64,000 nucleotides of DNA from Sodalis praecaptivus (GTDB lineage: Bacteria; Pseudomonadota; Gammaproteobacteria; Enterobacterales; Enterobacteriaceae). The DNA lies in the NCBI RefSeq assembly GCF_000517425.1, contig NZ_CP006569.1:620001-684000 (forward strand). Direction: 5' to 3'. Made by a program: the position numbers and the translations under genes. Positions 37,176 through 46,763 of the stretch are shown here, in pieces. The stretch's first letter is position 1; the number at the start of each line of letters is the position of its first letter. The notes beneath the pieces were generated by a model that was given only the letters and a program-made list of their open reading frames with translations, was not told the DNA's origin and did not search any database.

Positions 37176-39218
37176 GTGCTTAATCGATTTTTAAACCACA
37201 TTCATTCCCGTCCTGAATTACTGATTCTGGTATTGGTGATTACAATCATTGCCATGCTCATAATTCCACTACCGACCTATTTGGTGGATTTTCTTATCGG
37301 CCTGAACATTGTCATCGCCATGCTGGTATTCATGGGGGCGTTTTATATCGATCGCATTTTAAGCTTTTCGACGTTTCCCGCGGTGCTGTTAATAACGACC
37401 CTGTTCAGACTGGCGCTGACGATAAGCACCAGTCGGCTTATCCTGACCGACGCCGACGCTGGCGAAATTATTGCCACCTTCGGCCAGTTTGTCATCGGCG
37501 ATAACCTGGTGGTGGGGTTCGTCATTTTTGCCATCGTGACCGTGGTTCAGTTCATCGTCATCACGAAAGGCTCTGAACGTGTCGCCGAAGTGGCCGCGCG
37601 CTTTTGTCTGGACGGGATGCCCGGCAAGCAGATGAGTATTGACGCCGACCTGCGCGGCGGCGTGATCGACGCCGAAGGCGCCCGCGAGCGGCGCAGCGTG
37701 CTGGAACGTGAAAGTCAGCTCTACGGCGCGTTCGACGGCGCGATGAAGTTTATTAAGGGCGATGCGATCGCCAGCATTATCGTCGCCTTCGTCAACTTTA
37801 TCGGCGGCATCGCGGTAGGCATGAACCAGCATCACATGGATCTGTCTCAGGCGTTGTCCACGTTTACGCTTTTGACCATCGGCGACGGGCTGGTCGGCCA
37901 GATCCCGGCGCTACTGATCTCGATTAGTGCAGGCCTCATCGTCACCCGAGTCAACGGCGATGGCGATAATCTGGGCCGCAATATCATGCAGCAATTGCTG
38001 GGAAACCCCTTCGTGCTGCTTGTCACCGCCGTGCTGGCGCTGTCCATTGGTATGCTGCCCGGCTTTCCGCTGCCGGTGTTCGTTATGCTGGCGATGGCGC
38101 TCGGGACATTGCTGCTGATGCGCCAGCGGCAAACCCGCACCGTCCCGCTGCCCGCGCCCGCGGACTACGCCGGCGGCATGACGCTGCGCGCCGGAACCGG
38201 GGACGGCCAGCCGGCCGGCGGCTATCCGGATCGGATGATGCCCGAGGCGCTGGCGGTGATCCTACAGGTGTCGCGCGCCAATTACGCCCGGCTGGAAAAA
38301 GAGCAATTATGCGAACGACTGCGCGGCCAGTTCCTTATCGACTTTGGCGTCACGTTGCCGCCTCTGATGCTACGCCCCTGTGAACATACGGACGATCGGA
38401 CGGTAGGGGTACTGCTTAATGAAATCCGCGCCGACACCTTCACCATCCACTTCGACATGTTGAGGCGCAGCATACCCGGCGACCGGCCCTGTCCGTCCGA
38501 CGTGACATTGCATCAGGATCAGGAGGGCGTGTGGGCGTCGCCGGACGATCGGGAGACGCTGCTTGCCGCGGGTTGCGTGCTGCGCCCGGCGGTGGATGAA
38601 CTCTATCACTGCTTCGCGGTGATGCTGACTCACCACGTCAACGAATTTTTTGGCGTGCAGGAAACCAAGCACTTGCTCGATCAAATGGAAGGCCATGCGC
38701 CCGATCTGCTCAAGGAAGTGTTGCGCCACGCTACGGTGCAGCGCATCGCCGAGCTGCTGCAGCGGCTGCTGATGGAGCGCATTTCCATTCGTCATTTGAA
38801 GCTGATTATGGAGGCGATGGCCCTGTGGGCGCCGCGGGAAAAAGATGTGTCCGCGCTGGTGGAGCACGTACGCTGCGCGCTGGCGCGCTATATCTGCCAC
38901 CAATTCGCCACCGATAACCTGCTGCGGGTGGTCATGCTGTCGCCGGAAGTGGAGGAAACCCTTCGCGCCAGTATCCATACCACGTCGGCGGGCACTTTCC
39001 TGAATCTCAGTCCGCAGGTGTCGGAAGAATTAATGGCGTTATTTACCGCCGCCCTGGAAAACTTGCCCATCGTCCAGCGCGATATTGTGCTGCTGGCGGC
39101 GGCGGATATCCGACGTTTTATCAAATCACTTATTCAACATCGTTTTCGCGATTTGGAAGTGCTGTCATTCGGTGAATTAACGGACAGCGTAACCGTAAAT
39201 GTCATCAAAACAATTTAA
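37176..39218 (+). CDS. invA: InvA/SctV: major T3SS export gate protein
   Basis: 680 residues, GTG start. The N-terminal half has seven to eight membrane segments and nearly matches InvA/MxiA: LVITIIAMLIIPLPTYLVD, LITTLFRLALTISTSRLIL, and the FHIPEP region VTKGSERVAEVAARFxLDG-like stretch (ITKGSERVAEVAARFCLDG, then GKQMSIDAD). The cytoplasmic half forms the nonameric ring that receives substrate-chaperone complexes. A somewhat variable linker (about residues 325-350, PAPADYAGGM) joins the halves. Length is normal for the family. Confidence 0.97.
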   Translation: MLNRFLNHIHSRPELLILVLVITIIAMLIIPLPTYLVDFLIGLNIVIAMLVFMGAFYIDRILSFSTFPAVLLITTLFRLALTISTSRLILTDADAGEIIATFGQFVIGDNLVVGFVIFAIVTVVQFIVITKGSERVAEVAARFCLDGMPGKQMSIDADLRGGVIDAEGARERRSVLERESQLYGAFDGAMKFIKGDAIASIIVAFVNFIGGIAVGMNQHHMDLSQALSTFTLLTIGDGLVGQIPALLISISAGLIVTRVNGDGDNLGRNIMQQLLGNPFVLLVTAVLALSIGMLPGFPLPVFVMLAMALGTLLLMRQRQTRTVPLPAPADYAGGMTLRAGTGDGQPAGGYPDRMMPEALAVILQVSRANYARLEKEQLCERLRGQFLIDFGVTLPPLMLRPCEHTDDRTVGVLLNEIRADTFTIHFDMLRRSIPGDRPCPSDVTLHQDQEGVWASPDDRETLLAAGCVLRPAVDELYHCFAVMLTHHVNEFFGVQETKHLLDQMEGHAPDLLKEVLRHATVQRIAELLQRLLMERISIRHLKLIMEAMALWAPREKDVSALVEHVRCALARYICHQFATDNLLRVVMLSPEVEETLRASIHTTSAGTFLNLSPQVSEELMALFTAALENLPIVQRDIVLLAAADIRRFIKSLIQHRFRDLEVLSFGELTDSVTVNVIKTI

Positions 39219-39235
39219 ACCAAGAGGAATACGAC

Positions 39236-39637
39236 ATGTACGTTGATATTGCGGCATTGGTACGCGAGGCGCTGCTGGACAGCGGCTGCGATCCCAGTTT
39301 ACTGGGTAATTTCGACAGTCATTCCACGATTGCGCTGGATTTTAATGACATGCCAAGTATTTATATCAGCAGCAGCGATGACGATATCTGGCTGTGGTCG
39401 CGCATTGCGGAATATCAGGACACTATCCTTGAGCAATGTTCGTATAACTTATTAAAAGAGTTGCTTGAAGGTGCGGAGTATATTCGCGGGGGGCATTTTT
39501 CGCTGGCTGAAAATGAAAGCTATCTTGAGCTTAAGGCGCTGCTGTTGCCTTGGTGTCTGGAGAACAAACAAAATTTCGCCAGTGCATTAAGCGGCTTCTT
39601 CGAGCGTTTGGAACGTTTCACTAAGGCGTTACGCTAA
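39236..39637 (+). CDS. invB: InvB/Spa15-like class IB T3SS chaperone
   Basis: 133 residues, strongly acidic. The pattern YVDIAALVREALLDSGCDPSLL, SIYISSSDDDIWLWSRI and the C-terminal LLPWCLENKQNFASALSGFF matches the Spa15/InvB chaperones, which bind the N-termini of several effectors and dock them at the ATPase. Located between invA and invC as in SPI-1. Its retention suggests that effectors exist elsewhere in the genome. Confidence 0.88.
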   Translation: MYVDIAALVREALLDSGCDPSLLGNFDSHSTIALDFNDMPSIYISSSDDDIWLWSRIAEYQDTILEQCSYNLLKELLEGAEYIRGGHFSLAENESYLELKALLLPWCLENKQNFASALSGFFERLERFTKALR

Positions 39638-40933
39638 ATGGAGCGGCCGCTGAGAATGCTGCGACGACAGGCGCTTCCCCTGCGTCTGTCGGGGCCAATT
39701 ATTGAGGCGGCGCTGCCGGAGGTGGCGGTAGGCGAGATTTGCGAGATCCGCCGTCATTGGCGCTCGGGCGAAGTGATCGCTCATGCGCAGGTGCTGGGGT
39801 TTCACCGCGAGCGGACGGTGCTCAGCCTAATCGGCGCCGCCCACGGCCTGTCGCGGGAGATGCTGATCCATCCCACCGGCGGCCCGCTGCGGGTGGCGGT
39901 AGGCGACACGCTGCTCGGCACCATCATCCTGCCCTCGGGCCGGCTGAGTGAGCGCCTGGTGCCGCCGCCGCAGGCCGGCGCCGTTGAACTGCGCGCCATT
40001 GATGCGCCCGCGCCGGACTATCGTCAACGCGTGGGGGTGCGGCAACCCCTTATCACCGGCATCCGCGCGCTTGATGGGCTGTTGACCTGCGGCATCGGTC
40101 AACGCGTGGGTATTTTTTCCTCCGCCGGCTGCGGCAAAACCCTGCTAATGCATCAGCTGATTGCCCACGCCGACGCCGAGGTGTTCGTTATCGGCCTGGT
40201 GGGAGAGCGGGGTCGCGAGGTGACCGAATTCGCCGAGGCATTACGCCTTTCTCCCCGCCGACATCAATGCGTACTGGTGTATGCCACCTCCAATTACGCC
40301 TCCCTGGAGCGATGCAATGCCGCGCTGGTGGCGACGACGGTGGCGGAATACTTTCGCGATCAAGGCAAGCGGGTGGTGCTGTTCCTGGATTCCTTGACCC
40401 GCTTTGCCCGCGCGCTGCGGGATGTGGCCCTGGCCGCGGGCGAAGCGCCGGCCAGACGGGGCTACCCCGCTTCGGTGTTTGACGCGCTGCCGCGTCTTCT
40501 GGAGCGGCCGGGGAATACGCATACCGGCAGTATTACGGCATTTTACACGGTGCTGTTGGAAGGCGATGACGAGCCGGATCCCATCGCCGACGAAATCCGC
40601 TCGATTCTCGACGGCCATATTTACCTCAGCCGTAAACTGGCGGCGGCGAATCACTATCCGGCTATCGATATCCTGCGCAGCGCCAGCCGCGTGGCGGGGC
40701 AGGTGACCGAACCCCGGCAACAGTCGCTGGCCGGCGCCATTCGTGGCCTGATGACCCGGCTGGAGGAGATGCAGACCTTGATCGATTTAGGGGAGTATCG
40801 CCCTGGGGATAACGCGGAAAACGACCGGGCGCAGGCTAAAAAACAGGCGCTATGGGACTTCCTTCGCCAAGACGCCGATCGGGCGGAGGATGTCGGCCAG
40901 ACGCTGAGGCTAATGCATGCCCTTGATACGTGA
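39638..40933 (+). CDS. invC: InvC/SctN: T3SS ATPase
   Basis: 431 residues, beginning the base after invB ends. F1-beta-like ATPase: Walker [11 protein letters not shown] (about residue 160), [11 protein letters not shown] with the catalytic Glu, Walker [16 protein letters not shown] (about 245), and the arginine-finger region near [12 protein letters not shown]. It unfolds and detaches chaperones from cargo at the base of the injectisome. The last 17 bases overlap invI. Confidence 0.96.
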   Translation: MERPLRMLRRQALPLRLSGPIIEAALPEVAVGEICEIRRHWRSGEVIAHAQVLGFHRERTVLSLIGAAHGLSREMLIHPTGGPLRVAVGDTLLGTIILPSGRLSERLVPPPQAGAVELRAIDAPAPDYRQRVGVRQPLITGIRALDGLLTCGIGQRVGIFSSAGCGKTLLMHQLIAHADAEVFVIGLVGERGREVTEFAEALRLSPRRHQCVLVYATSNYASLERCNAALVATTVAEYFRDQGKRVVLFLDSLTRFARALRDVALAAGEAPARRGYPASVFDALPRLLERPGNTHTGSITAFYTVLLEGDDEPDPIADEIRSILDGHIYLSRKLAAANHYPAIDILRSASRVAGQVTEPRQQSLAGAIRGLMTRLEEMQTLIDLGEYRPGDNAENDRAQAKKQALWDFLRQDADRAEDVGQTLRLMHALDT

Positions 40934-41378
40934 TATCGAACGACTCAGCGCGCGCTGCGAGCTGCGTTGCCGCACGCTGACGGCGACGCTCGCGGCGCTG
41001 GCGCGGCAACGGGAAACGCTGACCTCCCGGCTCAAAACGCTGGGGGAGCAGCAGTGGGCCGTCGCGCGGCAAACGGCGCTTGTCCGGCCGCAGGGGGTCG
41101 TCGATCGCCGCGCATTGATGTTGCATCAGCAGCGGTTGATGGCCCTGCGCGAAGAAAGCCGGCGGCTGGCGGATCGGCAGCGGCAGATGGAACAGGCGGT
41201 GCTAGCGCTGGATAAGCAGCAGCGTGAGGTGCTTGGCCAACGGCGCGCGTGGCAGAGGAAGCGGGAAAAGTACGATGGCTGGCTCGAACGGCAGCGGCAC
41301 GCCAATCGGTTAATGCAATTGTACCGGCAGGAGACAGAAACAGAGGAGATGATGACATGGAACCGCTCGCAAGGATAA
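40917..41378 (+). CDS. invI: InvI/SpaM/SctO: T3SS stalk protein
   Basis: 153 residues, almost wholly helical and charged ([24 protein letters not shown]-type heptads), the coiled-coil hairpin expected for the FliJ-like stalk linking ATPase and export gate. The start [18 protein letters not shown] lines up with Salmonella InvI (MHSL..LQRRC). Overlaps invC at its start and spaN at its end, a sign of translational coupling. Confidence 0.88.
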   Translation: MPLIRDIERLSARCELRCRTLTATLAALARQRETLTSRLKTLGEQQWAVARQTALVRPQGVVDRRALMLHQQRLMALREESRRLADRQRQMEQAVLALDKQQREVLGQRRAWQRKREKYDGWLERQRHANRLMQLYRQETETEEMMTWNRSQG

Positions 41379-42223
41379 GGGACTGGCCGTCCGCCACGGC
41401 GGCATCCCCGGCCATTACGCCGCTGGCGGAGAGAGTTTCCGCCTCATCGCCAGAGAATGTGCATGCAGACTGGCGCGCCGCGCCTTCATCGTGCGGCGGC
41501 GGGGAGCGCCAGCAGGTCGCCGTCGCGGAAGACCGCCCGCTGGAGGAGGGGGCATCAGCATGGGGGGAGCAGGCGTCTTCATCATGCTCTTCGTTGCAGG
41601 GGCAGTGGCGCAGGGCGGCACCGCTCGGCGCCGGCAAAGGGCGGCGGCACGGCGGTGCATGGTGCGCGGCGCGGACCGCGATATTTTCCCTGCGCGCCAG
41701 GGCCGCGGCGCTTCATGGGCCCGGTGCGGGCAGGTTGCGCGCACCGATCGCGCCGCCGGAGCCGCGAGCGTTGGCGGAAGCGCTTCATACGGCGCTGATC
41801 AAAGAGATAGAGCAAAGCCAGTGGCTGGCGCTGCAGCGCGCCGCCGATCCGCTGCTGATGTCCACAGCACTGGCCGAGCGCCAGGATCCTTACGCCGGGC
41901 GCCATGATGCACCCGGTGCCCGCTACCGGCAGAAACGGCGGGCGCCGCGCCAGCCGGAACCGCAGCCGCTGCCGTCCCCCGCGCCGCAGGAGATGACGGC
42001 GGCGACCGCGCAGTGGATCTATCGGTTCCGCGGCGATGAAGGGGATTTTGTGCGGATCCTGGCGGCGATGGATGAGGGGGGATATCGGCTGATCCCGTCC
42101 AGCCATCAGGTAAGGGATCGCCTGGCGGCGCATCTTCCGGGCGCGCCTGTGGGCGTTCGCCTGATGAATGTCCCGCCAGCGGCGTCGGCGTCGGCGCCGG
42201 GCCTGCCGGAGGCGCCGACGTGA
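41357..42223 (+). CDS. spaN: SpaN/InvJ/SctP: needle-length and substrate-switch protein
   Basis: 288 residues from the ATG at 41357, preceded by GAGGAGATGATG; the frame is open further up but overlaps invI. Sequence is low in conservation, as usual for this protein, with an Arg/Ala/Gly-rich first 130 residues (SSCSSLQGQWRRAAPL). The C-terminal part WIYRFRGDEGDFVRILAAMD then GYRLIPSSHQVRDRLAAHL matches the switch domain of InvJ. It sets the needle or rod length and triggers the change to late substrates. Identification rests on position plus C-terminus. Confidence 0.78.
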   Translation: MEPLARIRDWPSATAASPAITPLAERVSASSPENVHADWRAAPSSCGGGERQQVAVAEDRPLEEGASAWGEQASSSCSSLQGQWRRAAPLGAGKGRRHGGAWCAARTAIFSLRARAAALHGPGAGRLRAPIAPPEPRALAEALHTALIKEIEQSQWLALQRAADPLLMSTALAERQDPYAGRHDAPGARYRQKRRAPRQPEPQPLPSPAPQEMTAATAQWIYRFRGDEGDFVRILAAMDEGGYRLIPSSHQVRDRLAAHLPGAPVGVRLMNVPPAASASAPGLPEAPT

Positions 42224-43374
42224 AGGCATTTCGGTTACGCAGGCTGACGCCCGCCGACGTCCGCTGGCGGCGGCTGCAGGCGGCATGGAACGCCCAGGGC
42301 ATGCCCGCCCGTTTGCGCTCTCCTCCAGAGGGTGTCTATCTGTCCATCGGCGACGATCGCTGGCGGGGAATGATCGATCCGCGTCAGTGGCTGGCCTGGC
42401 ACAGTCCGCAACTGGCGGCGCTGGCGCGCGAGGCCATCAGCGATCGCCAAATCCAGGCGTTGATAGAGGCCATGCCGCAGCCTTTGTCTTTCGCGCCGGC
42501 GGTATTGTCAGGCCAGGCTCTGGAGATCGGCCCGCTGATGCACTATCGCACCGGCGCCGGCCCCTGTCTGTATCTGCCCGCGCAGGAGTGCCCGGTTTGG
42601 CTGACGCAATTCAACGCGCCGCTGCCCCCTATCCACGCCGCCGGTTTGCCCTGTCTTTCCGGCGTTCCCCTGGTAGTGGAATGGGTGATTGGCAGCAGTC
42701 TTCTTCCGGCGGCGATGCGCGGCCAACTGGCGTCCGGCGATGTCCTGCTTATCTCGCGGCTGACTCGCCAAGTGAAATGCCAAGGGCGTCCGATCGGTTT
42801 TTATTTACAACAGGAAGGAAAGATCAGCATGAAGGCCAATGATAACGATGAAGGCACGCTGGCCCCCGGCCATGTTTCTCTAACGCCCGATTTAGCTTTC
42901 GCCGCGGCCGATGCTGCCGCGAAGCCCGGTAATGCGCACGCCGCCGGTCAATCCCACAGCGCCTCCCGTAACGTAACGGCTGGCCACCCGCGGGAGTGCG
43001 GCAGTTATCCCGCGGCCTCTTCCGGTCTATCGCAGACGCCGGCCGACTCTGGCGCCGCCGGCGTCCCGCATTCCGACGCCGGCGGCGAGGGGCCAGCCCC
43101 GGCGGGGCGAACACCGCTTAGCGATGAGGGGGAGGATCCGCTGGCCAATCTGCCGCTGACGCTGGAATTTATTTTGCAGCGCCGTTATCTGTCGTTGGGG
43201 GAAATACAGCAGTTTAGTCAGGGAAAGGTACTGGAGCTGGATCCGGAGGGGGAAAAACATATCGAGATACGCGCCAATGGGCATCTGCTGGCGCTCGGCG
43301 AATTGGTACAGCTCGAAGGTCGCCTGGGCGTGGAGTTAATGGAGTTGTCGCTGGATAACCGCTATGACCGCTAA
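42220..43374 (+). CDS. spaO: SpaO/SctQ: T3SS sorting-platform (C-ring) protein, with internal start
   Basis: 384 residues, GTG start whose GTGA overlaps the spaN stop; Salmonella SpaO is 303. N-terminal domain (RWRGMIDPRQWLAWHSPQL), first SPOA (SLTRQV-type stretch LLISRLTRQVKCQGRPIGFY) ending near residue 195. Then comes a ~100-residue Ala/Gly/Ser/Pro-rich insertion (about 204-305) and the second SPOA domain (LTLEFILQRRYLSLGEIQQF, then GHLLALGELVQLEGRLGVEL). An ATG at codon 204 with a strong ribosome binding site would give a 181-residue C-terminal form, like SpaO-S from Val203 in Salmonella. Forms the cytoplasmic pods that queue substrates. Confidence 0.93.
   Translation: MKAFRLRRLTPADVRWRRLQAAWNAQGMPARLRSPPEGVYLSIGDDRWRGMIDPRQWLAWHSPQLAALAREAISDRQIQALIEAMPQPLSFAPAVLSGQALEIGPLMHYRTGAGPCLYLPAQECPVWLTQFNAPLPPIHAAGLPCLSGVPLVVEWVIGSSLLPAAMRGQLASGDVLLISRLTRQVKCQGRPIGFYLQQEGKISMKANDNDEGTLAPGHVSLTPDLAFAAADAAAKPGNAHAAGQSHSASRNVTAGHPRECGSYPAASSGLSQTPADSGAAGVPHSDAGGEGPAPAGRTPLSDEGEDPLANLPLTLEFILQRRYLSLGEIQQFSQGKVLELDPEGEKHIEIRANGHLLALGELVQLEGRLGVELMELSLDNRYDR
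42812..42831 (+). promoter_or_regulatory. Internal ribosome binding site and start for short SpaO
   Basis: AGGAAGGA at 42812-42819 is followed nine bases later by ATG at 42829, in frame as codon 204 of spaO. The product would be the C-terminal 181 residues. The position corresponds to the known internal start of Salmonella SpaO. Confidence 0.72.
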
Positions 43375-44056
43375 TTTCGGCCTGCCCAACGAGATGAGCC
43401 TTATCGGGATCCTGGCGCTGGCGACGCTGTTGCCCTTTATCATCGCCTCCGGCACTTGTTATATCAAGTTCTCCATCGTCTTCGTTATGGTGCGCAACGC
43501 GCTGGGTTTGCAGCAGGTCCCCTCCAACCTCACCCTGAACGGCATCGCGCTGATGCTGGCGATGTTTATTATGGGGCCTATCGCCGGCGATGCCTACCAT
43601 GCCTACCAGGCGCAGCCGGTAACACTGAGCAGCGCCGCCTCGGTACTGGAGTTTTTGGAAAACAGCATGGAGTCGTACCGGCATTATCTACAGAAATACG
43701 CCGATCCGCATCTGACGGCGTTCTTTGACCGGGCGCACGGCGGCGCGCACAACGCCGAGGCGACAGGCCATAACCCCTCGATGCTGGCGCTATTGCCCGC
43801 TTATGCGCTGAGTGAAATCAAGGACTCCTTCCGAATCGGCTTTTATCTGTACTTGCCGTTTGTGGTGGTGGACCTGCTTATCTCAAGCGTACTGCTGGCG
43901 CTTGGTATGATGATGATGAGCCCGATTACCCTCTCGGTGCCGATAAAGCTGGTGCTGTTTGTGGTGCTTGACGGCTGGACGCTGTTGTCGCAGGGGCTGG
44001 TGCTGCAATATCTCGATATGGGCGCCGGCGCGGATATGGCAGGAGGCCCGGGATGA
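43364..44056 (+). CDS. spaP: SpaP/SctR: T3SS export apparatus
   Basis: 230 residues with four membrane helices. FliP-family blocks are visible: [40 protein letters not shown], and late [20 protein letters not shown] followed by [16 protein letters not shown]. Five copies form the core of the export gate pore. Overlaps spaO by 11 bases and spaQ by four. Confidence 0.96.
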   Translation: MTANFGLPNEMSLIGILALATLLPFIIASGTCYIKFSIVFVMVRNALGLQQVPSNLTLNGIALMLAMFIMGPIAGDAYHAYQAQPVTLSSAASVLEFLENSMESYRHYLQKYADPHLTAFFDRAHGGAHNAEATGHNPSMLALLPAYALSEIKDSFRIGFYLYLPFVVVDLLISSVLLALGMMMMSPITLSVPIKLVLFVVLDGWTLLSQGLVLQYLDMGAGADMAGGPG

Positions 44057-44313
44057 ATAATTTGTTGTTTGCCGGTAACAAAGCCCTGTATCTGGTGCTT
44101 ATTATGGCGGCGGGGCCGATCATTGTGGCAACGCTTGTGGGATTGCTGGTGGGGCTGTGCCAAACCGTGTTGCAATTGCAAGAACAAACGCTGCCGTTCG
44201 GCATCAAACTGTTGAGCGTCACCCTGTGCCTTTTTTTGCTATCCGGCTGGTATGGCGAAACGCTGTTGCAGTTTGGCCATGAAGTGATAAGGATGGCGTT
44301 AAGCCGCGCCTGA
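44053..44313 (+). CDS. spaQ: SpaQ/SctS: T3SS export apparatus
   Basis: 86 residues with two membrane hairpin helices, FliQ family ([40 protein letters not shown]). Four copies surround the SpaP-SpaR pore. Full length, between spaP and spaR as in SPI-1. Confidence 0.96.
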   Translation: MNNLLFAGNKALYLVLIMAAGPIIVATLVGLLVGLCQTVLQLQEQTLPFGIKLLSVTLCLFLLSGWYGETLLQFGHEVIRMALSRA

Positions 44314-44316
44314 CTG

Positions 44317-45114
44317 ATGATCTCGCCTCTGTGGTCTTCCCTGTATGAATGGCTCGTTACCCTGGCGGTGGTGTCGGCACGCATTACGCCGATGTTTTTC
44401 CTGTTGCCGTTTTTCAGCGGCAGCATTGTTAGCATTACCGTCCGCACGCCGGTCATTTTTTTCGTCGGCGCCGCCCTGTGGCCTTACTCTTTCGACGCCA
44501 TGGCCTCCCTTGAGCGCGCGCACATGCTGGAAATCGTGCTGCGCGAGGCGGCGATTGGCCTTCTGCTGGCAATATTATTGGCGCTGCCGTTTTGGGTTAT
44601 GCATGGTCTGGGGGCGCTGATTGACTATCAGCGCGGCGCCTTGCTCAGCAGCGCCTATGATCCCATCAGCGGCGTCGATACTTCGGAACTGGCCAATTTA
44701 TTTAATCTCTTTTTTGCCGCGGTGTTTTTGCAGGGGGGCGGTTTGACGCTGCTGCTCGAGGTCTTTGTCGGCAGTTATCAACTGTGCGATCCACTACAGC
44801 CCTGCCTGCCGTCGCTTGGCAAAATGACCACTCTGCTAGAGACGATGACGACGCGTATCCTGGTGCTTTCAAGCCCCGTGTTGGCGGCGCTGTTGCTTAT
44901 TGAGATTTTGCTGGGCCTGCTTTCCCGCTTTGCGCCGCAGATGAATGCCTTCGCCATCGCATTAACGCTTAAGAGCGGCGTGACCTTCCTCATTATTTTG
45001 ATTTACTTCGCGCCGCTGCTGCCGGACATGTTTCGTCAATATTGGCTGACGCCTCCCCAGCTGGAAGCCTGGCTGAGCGACGACCCATCGAAGGAGAGGG
45101 GCAATGAGCAATAA
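44317..45114 (+). CDS. spaR: SpaR/SctT: T3SS export apparatus
   Basis: 265 residues, FliR family, mostly membrane helices. Typical stretches are LAVVSARITPMFFLLPFFSG, AALIDYQRGALLSS-like GALIDYQRGALLSSAYDPIS, and SRFAPQMNAFAIALTLKSGV. One copy caps the SpaP5-SpaQ4 gate. It starts three bases after spaQ and overlaps spaS by 11 bases. Confidence 0.96.
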   Translation: MISPLWSSLYEWLVTLAVVSARITPMFFLLPFFSGSIVSITVRTPVIFFVGAALWPYSFDAMASLERAHMLEIVLREAAIGLLLAILLALPFWVMHGLGALIDYQRGALLSSAYDPISGVDTSELANLFNLFFAAVFLQGGGLTLLLEVFVGSYQLCDPLQPCLPSLGKMTTLLETMTTRILVLSSPVLAALLLIEILLGLLSRFAPQMNAFAIALTLKSGVTFLIILIYFAPLLPDMFRQYWLTPPQLEAWLSDDPSKERGNEQ

Positions 45115-46162
45115 AACCGAAAAGCCGACGCCTAAACGCCTGCGCGACGCCGCGAAAAAAGGGCAAACGTTTAAATCCCGCGATGCCATCATCGCCTGCA
45201 CGATGCTCTGCGGCGTCGCTTGGCTAACCTCCTTTACCTCGCTGGAGAGCCTAATGGATTTTTATCGCCAACTGGTGGCCGGCAATTTTTCGTTATCTCT
45301 GAGCGCCTACCGCAACGCGCTAGTGCTTCTCGCCCTGCGGCTGCTGCTGCCGATCATAGCGATAGGGATTGCGGCGTCGGCGCTGCCGTTGCTGCTGCAA
45401 ACCGGCTTTCTGCTGGCGACCCGGGCGTTCAAGCTCAATTTCCAGGCCCTCAATCCCGCCCGCGGGATTAAGAAAATATTTAGCCTGCGTACCGCGAAAG
45501 ACGGCGTAAAAGCGATGCTCTATCTGGGGGGATTCGCTATGGCGCTGGTGATCGTCTGGCGCAGTCAGCGGCAATTACTCTTTGCGCAGCTGTTTGCCAA
45601 TCCGCAGGACATCGTGACCATCTGGCGACAATTGCTTATGTCGCTGGTACTTACCTGCTTGTTGTGTATCGTCTGCGTAATGATCCTTGACGCTATTGCC
45701 GACTACTTTTTGCACCTGCGCGATCTTAAAATGGATAAGCAGGAGATTAAGAGGGAGATGAAAGAGCAGGAAGGAGACCCGGAGATAAAACATCGCCGCC
45801 GCGAAGCCCACATGGAGATCTTATCTGAACAGACCCAATCCGATATTAAAGGATCGCAATTGATTATTGCCAATCCCACTCATCTCGCTGTGGGCATTTA
45901 TCATAATCCAGAACTGACCCCTGTGCCGTTTATCTCGGTGCTGGCGCGTAATCAACGGGCGCTGGCCGTGCGCGCCTATGCGAAAAAGGTCGGCGTGCCG
46001 GTAATTGAAGATGTGAAATTGGCCCGACGGATTTACCATACCCATCACCTCTATTCTTTTGTCAAGATTAACGAGCTTGACGAGGTGCTCAGGTTATTAA
46101 GCTGGTTACAAGATGTAGAAAATGCCGGGCATTATGATTATGCAAAAGAGAATGATGAATAG
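45104..46162 (+). CDS. spaS: SpaS/SctU: T3SS switch protein, autocleaving
   Basis: 352 residues, FlhB family: four membrane helices followed by a cytoplasmic tail. EKPTPKRLRDAAKKGQTFKS opens the protein, EIKREMKEQEGDPEIKHRRR forms the linker, and NPTH in LIIANPTHLAVGIYHNPELT is the conserved self-cleavage site. With SpaN it controls the shift from needle to translocator export. A 16-bp inverted repeat straddles the stop codon. Confidence 0.96.
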   Translation: MSNKTEKPTPKRLRDAAKKGQTFKSRDAIIACTMLCGVAWLTSFTSLESLMDFYRQLVAGNFSLSLSAYRNALVLLALRLLLPIIAIGIAASALPLLLQTGFLLATRAFKLNFQALNPARGIKKIFSLRTAKDGVKAMLYLGGFAMALVIVWRSQRQLLFAQLFANPQDIVTIWRQLLMSLVLTCLLCIVCVMILDAIADYFLHLRDLKMDKQEIKREMKEQEGDPEIKHRRREAHMEILSEQTQSDIKGSQLIIANPTHLAVGIYHNPELTPVPFISVLARNQRALAVRAYAKKVGVPVIEDVKLARRIYHTHHLYSFVKINELDEVLRLLSWLQDVENAGHYDYAKENDE

Positions 46163-46179
46163 ATTTTCTTTTGCATAAT
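46137..46179 (+). other. Inverted repeat straddling the spaS stop codon
   Basis: Arms 46137-46152 and 46164-46179 pair at 15 of 16 positions (ATTATGCAAAAG on the left) around an 11-base loop that contains the end of spaS. The stem is AT-rich and lacks a T-run after it, so it may be an attenuator, an mRNA-end stabiliser or a protein-binding site rather than a standard terminator. Confidence 0.6.
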
Positions 46180-46256
46180 AACTAAGTGTGTCATTTAACC
46201 CCTATTTTACTCTGATAATTTATCTTATTTGATATGGCTATTTTCAGGAGATAAAC

Positions 46257-46763
46257 ATGACCGCTGATAATTATATTCAGAAAAAAAATATTGCTGAAAC
46301 ATTATGGAAGGTGGTAAACAGCGGCGCCGGAGAAAGGGCTATGCGCGAGCTACCTGAAGGTTGGCTGACGGATCTTGCCGGCGGTGACGATAATGACGAT
46401 CTTCATCAGCAGCTGGAAAATGCCGCGGTTTTTTTCCGCTTTCTGTGCATTTACGACTGCCATAACCCGGATTATTATATTGGCCTCGGGGCAGTCTATC
46501 AGTTACAAAAGCAGTATCAAAAGGCGGCAGATATTTATGCGGTAGCGTTTTCTATGGCGAAACAGGATTACCGACCGGTTTTTTACAGCGGCCAGTGTCA
46601 GGCGCTGATGCATAAAAAAGCCAAAGCGAAGCGCTATTTTCAATTGGTCATTGATCATTGCCAGCAAAACGAGTTGACCCGCTGGGCGCGCCAGAGCCTC
46701 GACGAACTGAGTCAATCCGCGGGTCAGGAACAGCATAATGCCGGTCTGGAAGACTGTCCCTGA
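46257..46763 (+). CDS. sicA: SicA/SycD-type T3SS class II chaperone
   Basis: 168 residues, ATG after CAGGAGATAA. Contains the three TPRs of the SycD family, with AVFFRFLCIYDCHNPDYYIG, YQLQKQYQKAADIYAVAFSM and YRPVFYSGQCQALMHKKAKA, nearly the Salmonella SicA sequence. SicA binds the SipB/SipC translocators and is a coactivator with InvF. Its expected client genes do not follow; instead there are 433 noncoding bases and then prgH. It is separated from spaS by 94 AT-rich bases, probably a promoter region. Confidence 0.93.
   Translation: MTADNYIQKKNIAETLWKVVNSGAGERAMRELPEGWLTDLAGGDDNDDLHQQLENAAVFFRFLCIYDCHNPDYYIGLGAVYQLQKQYQKAADIYAVAFSMAKQDYRPVFYSGQCQALMHKKAKAKRYFQLVIDHCQQNELTRWARQSLDELSQSAGQEQHNAGLEDCP

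Noticed and set aside
42168-42842. 224-codon frame overlapping spaN and spaO
   Set aside because: Alternative frame of spaO; Arg/Ser-rich with no family features, while spaO is clear.
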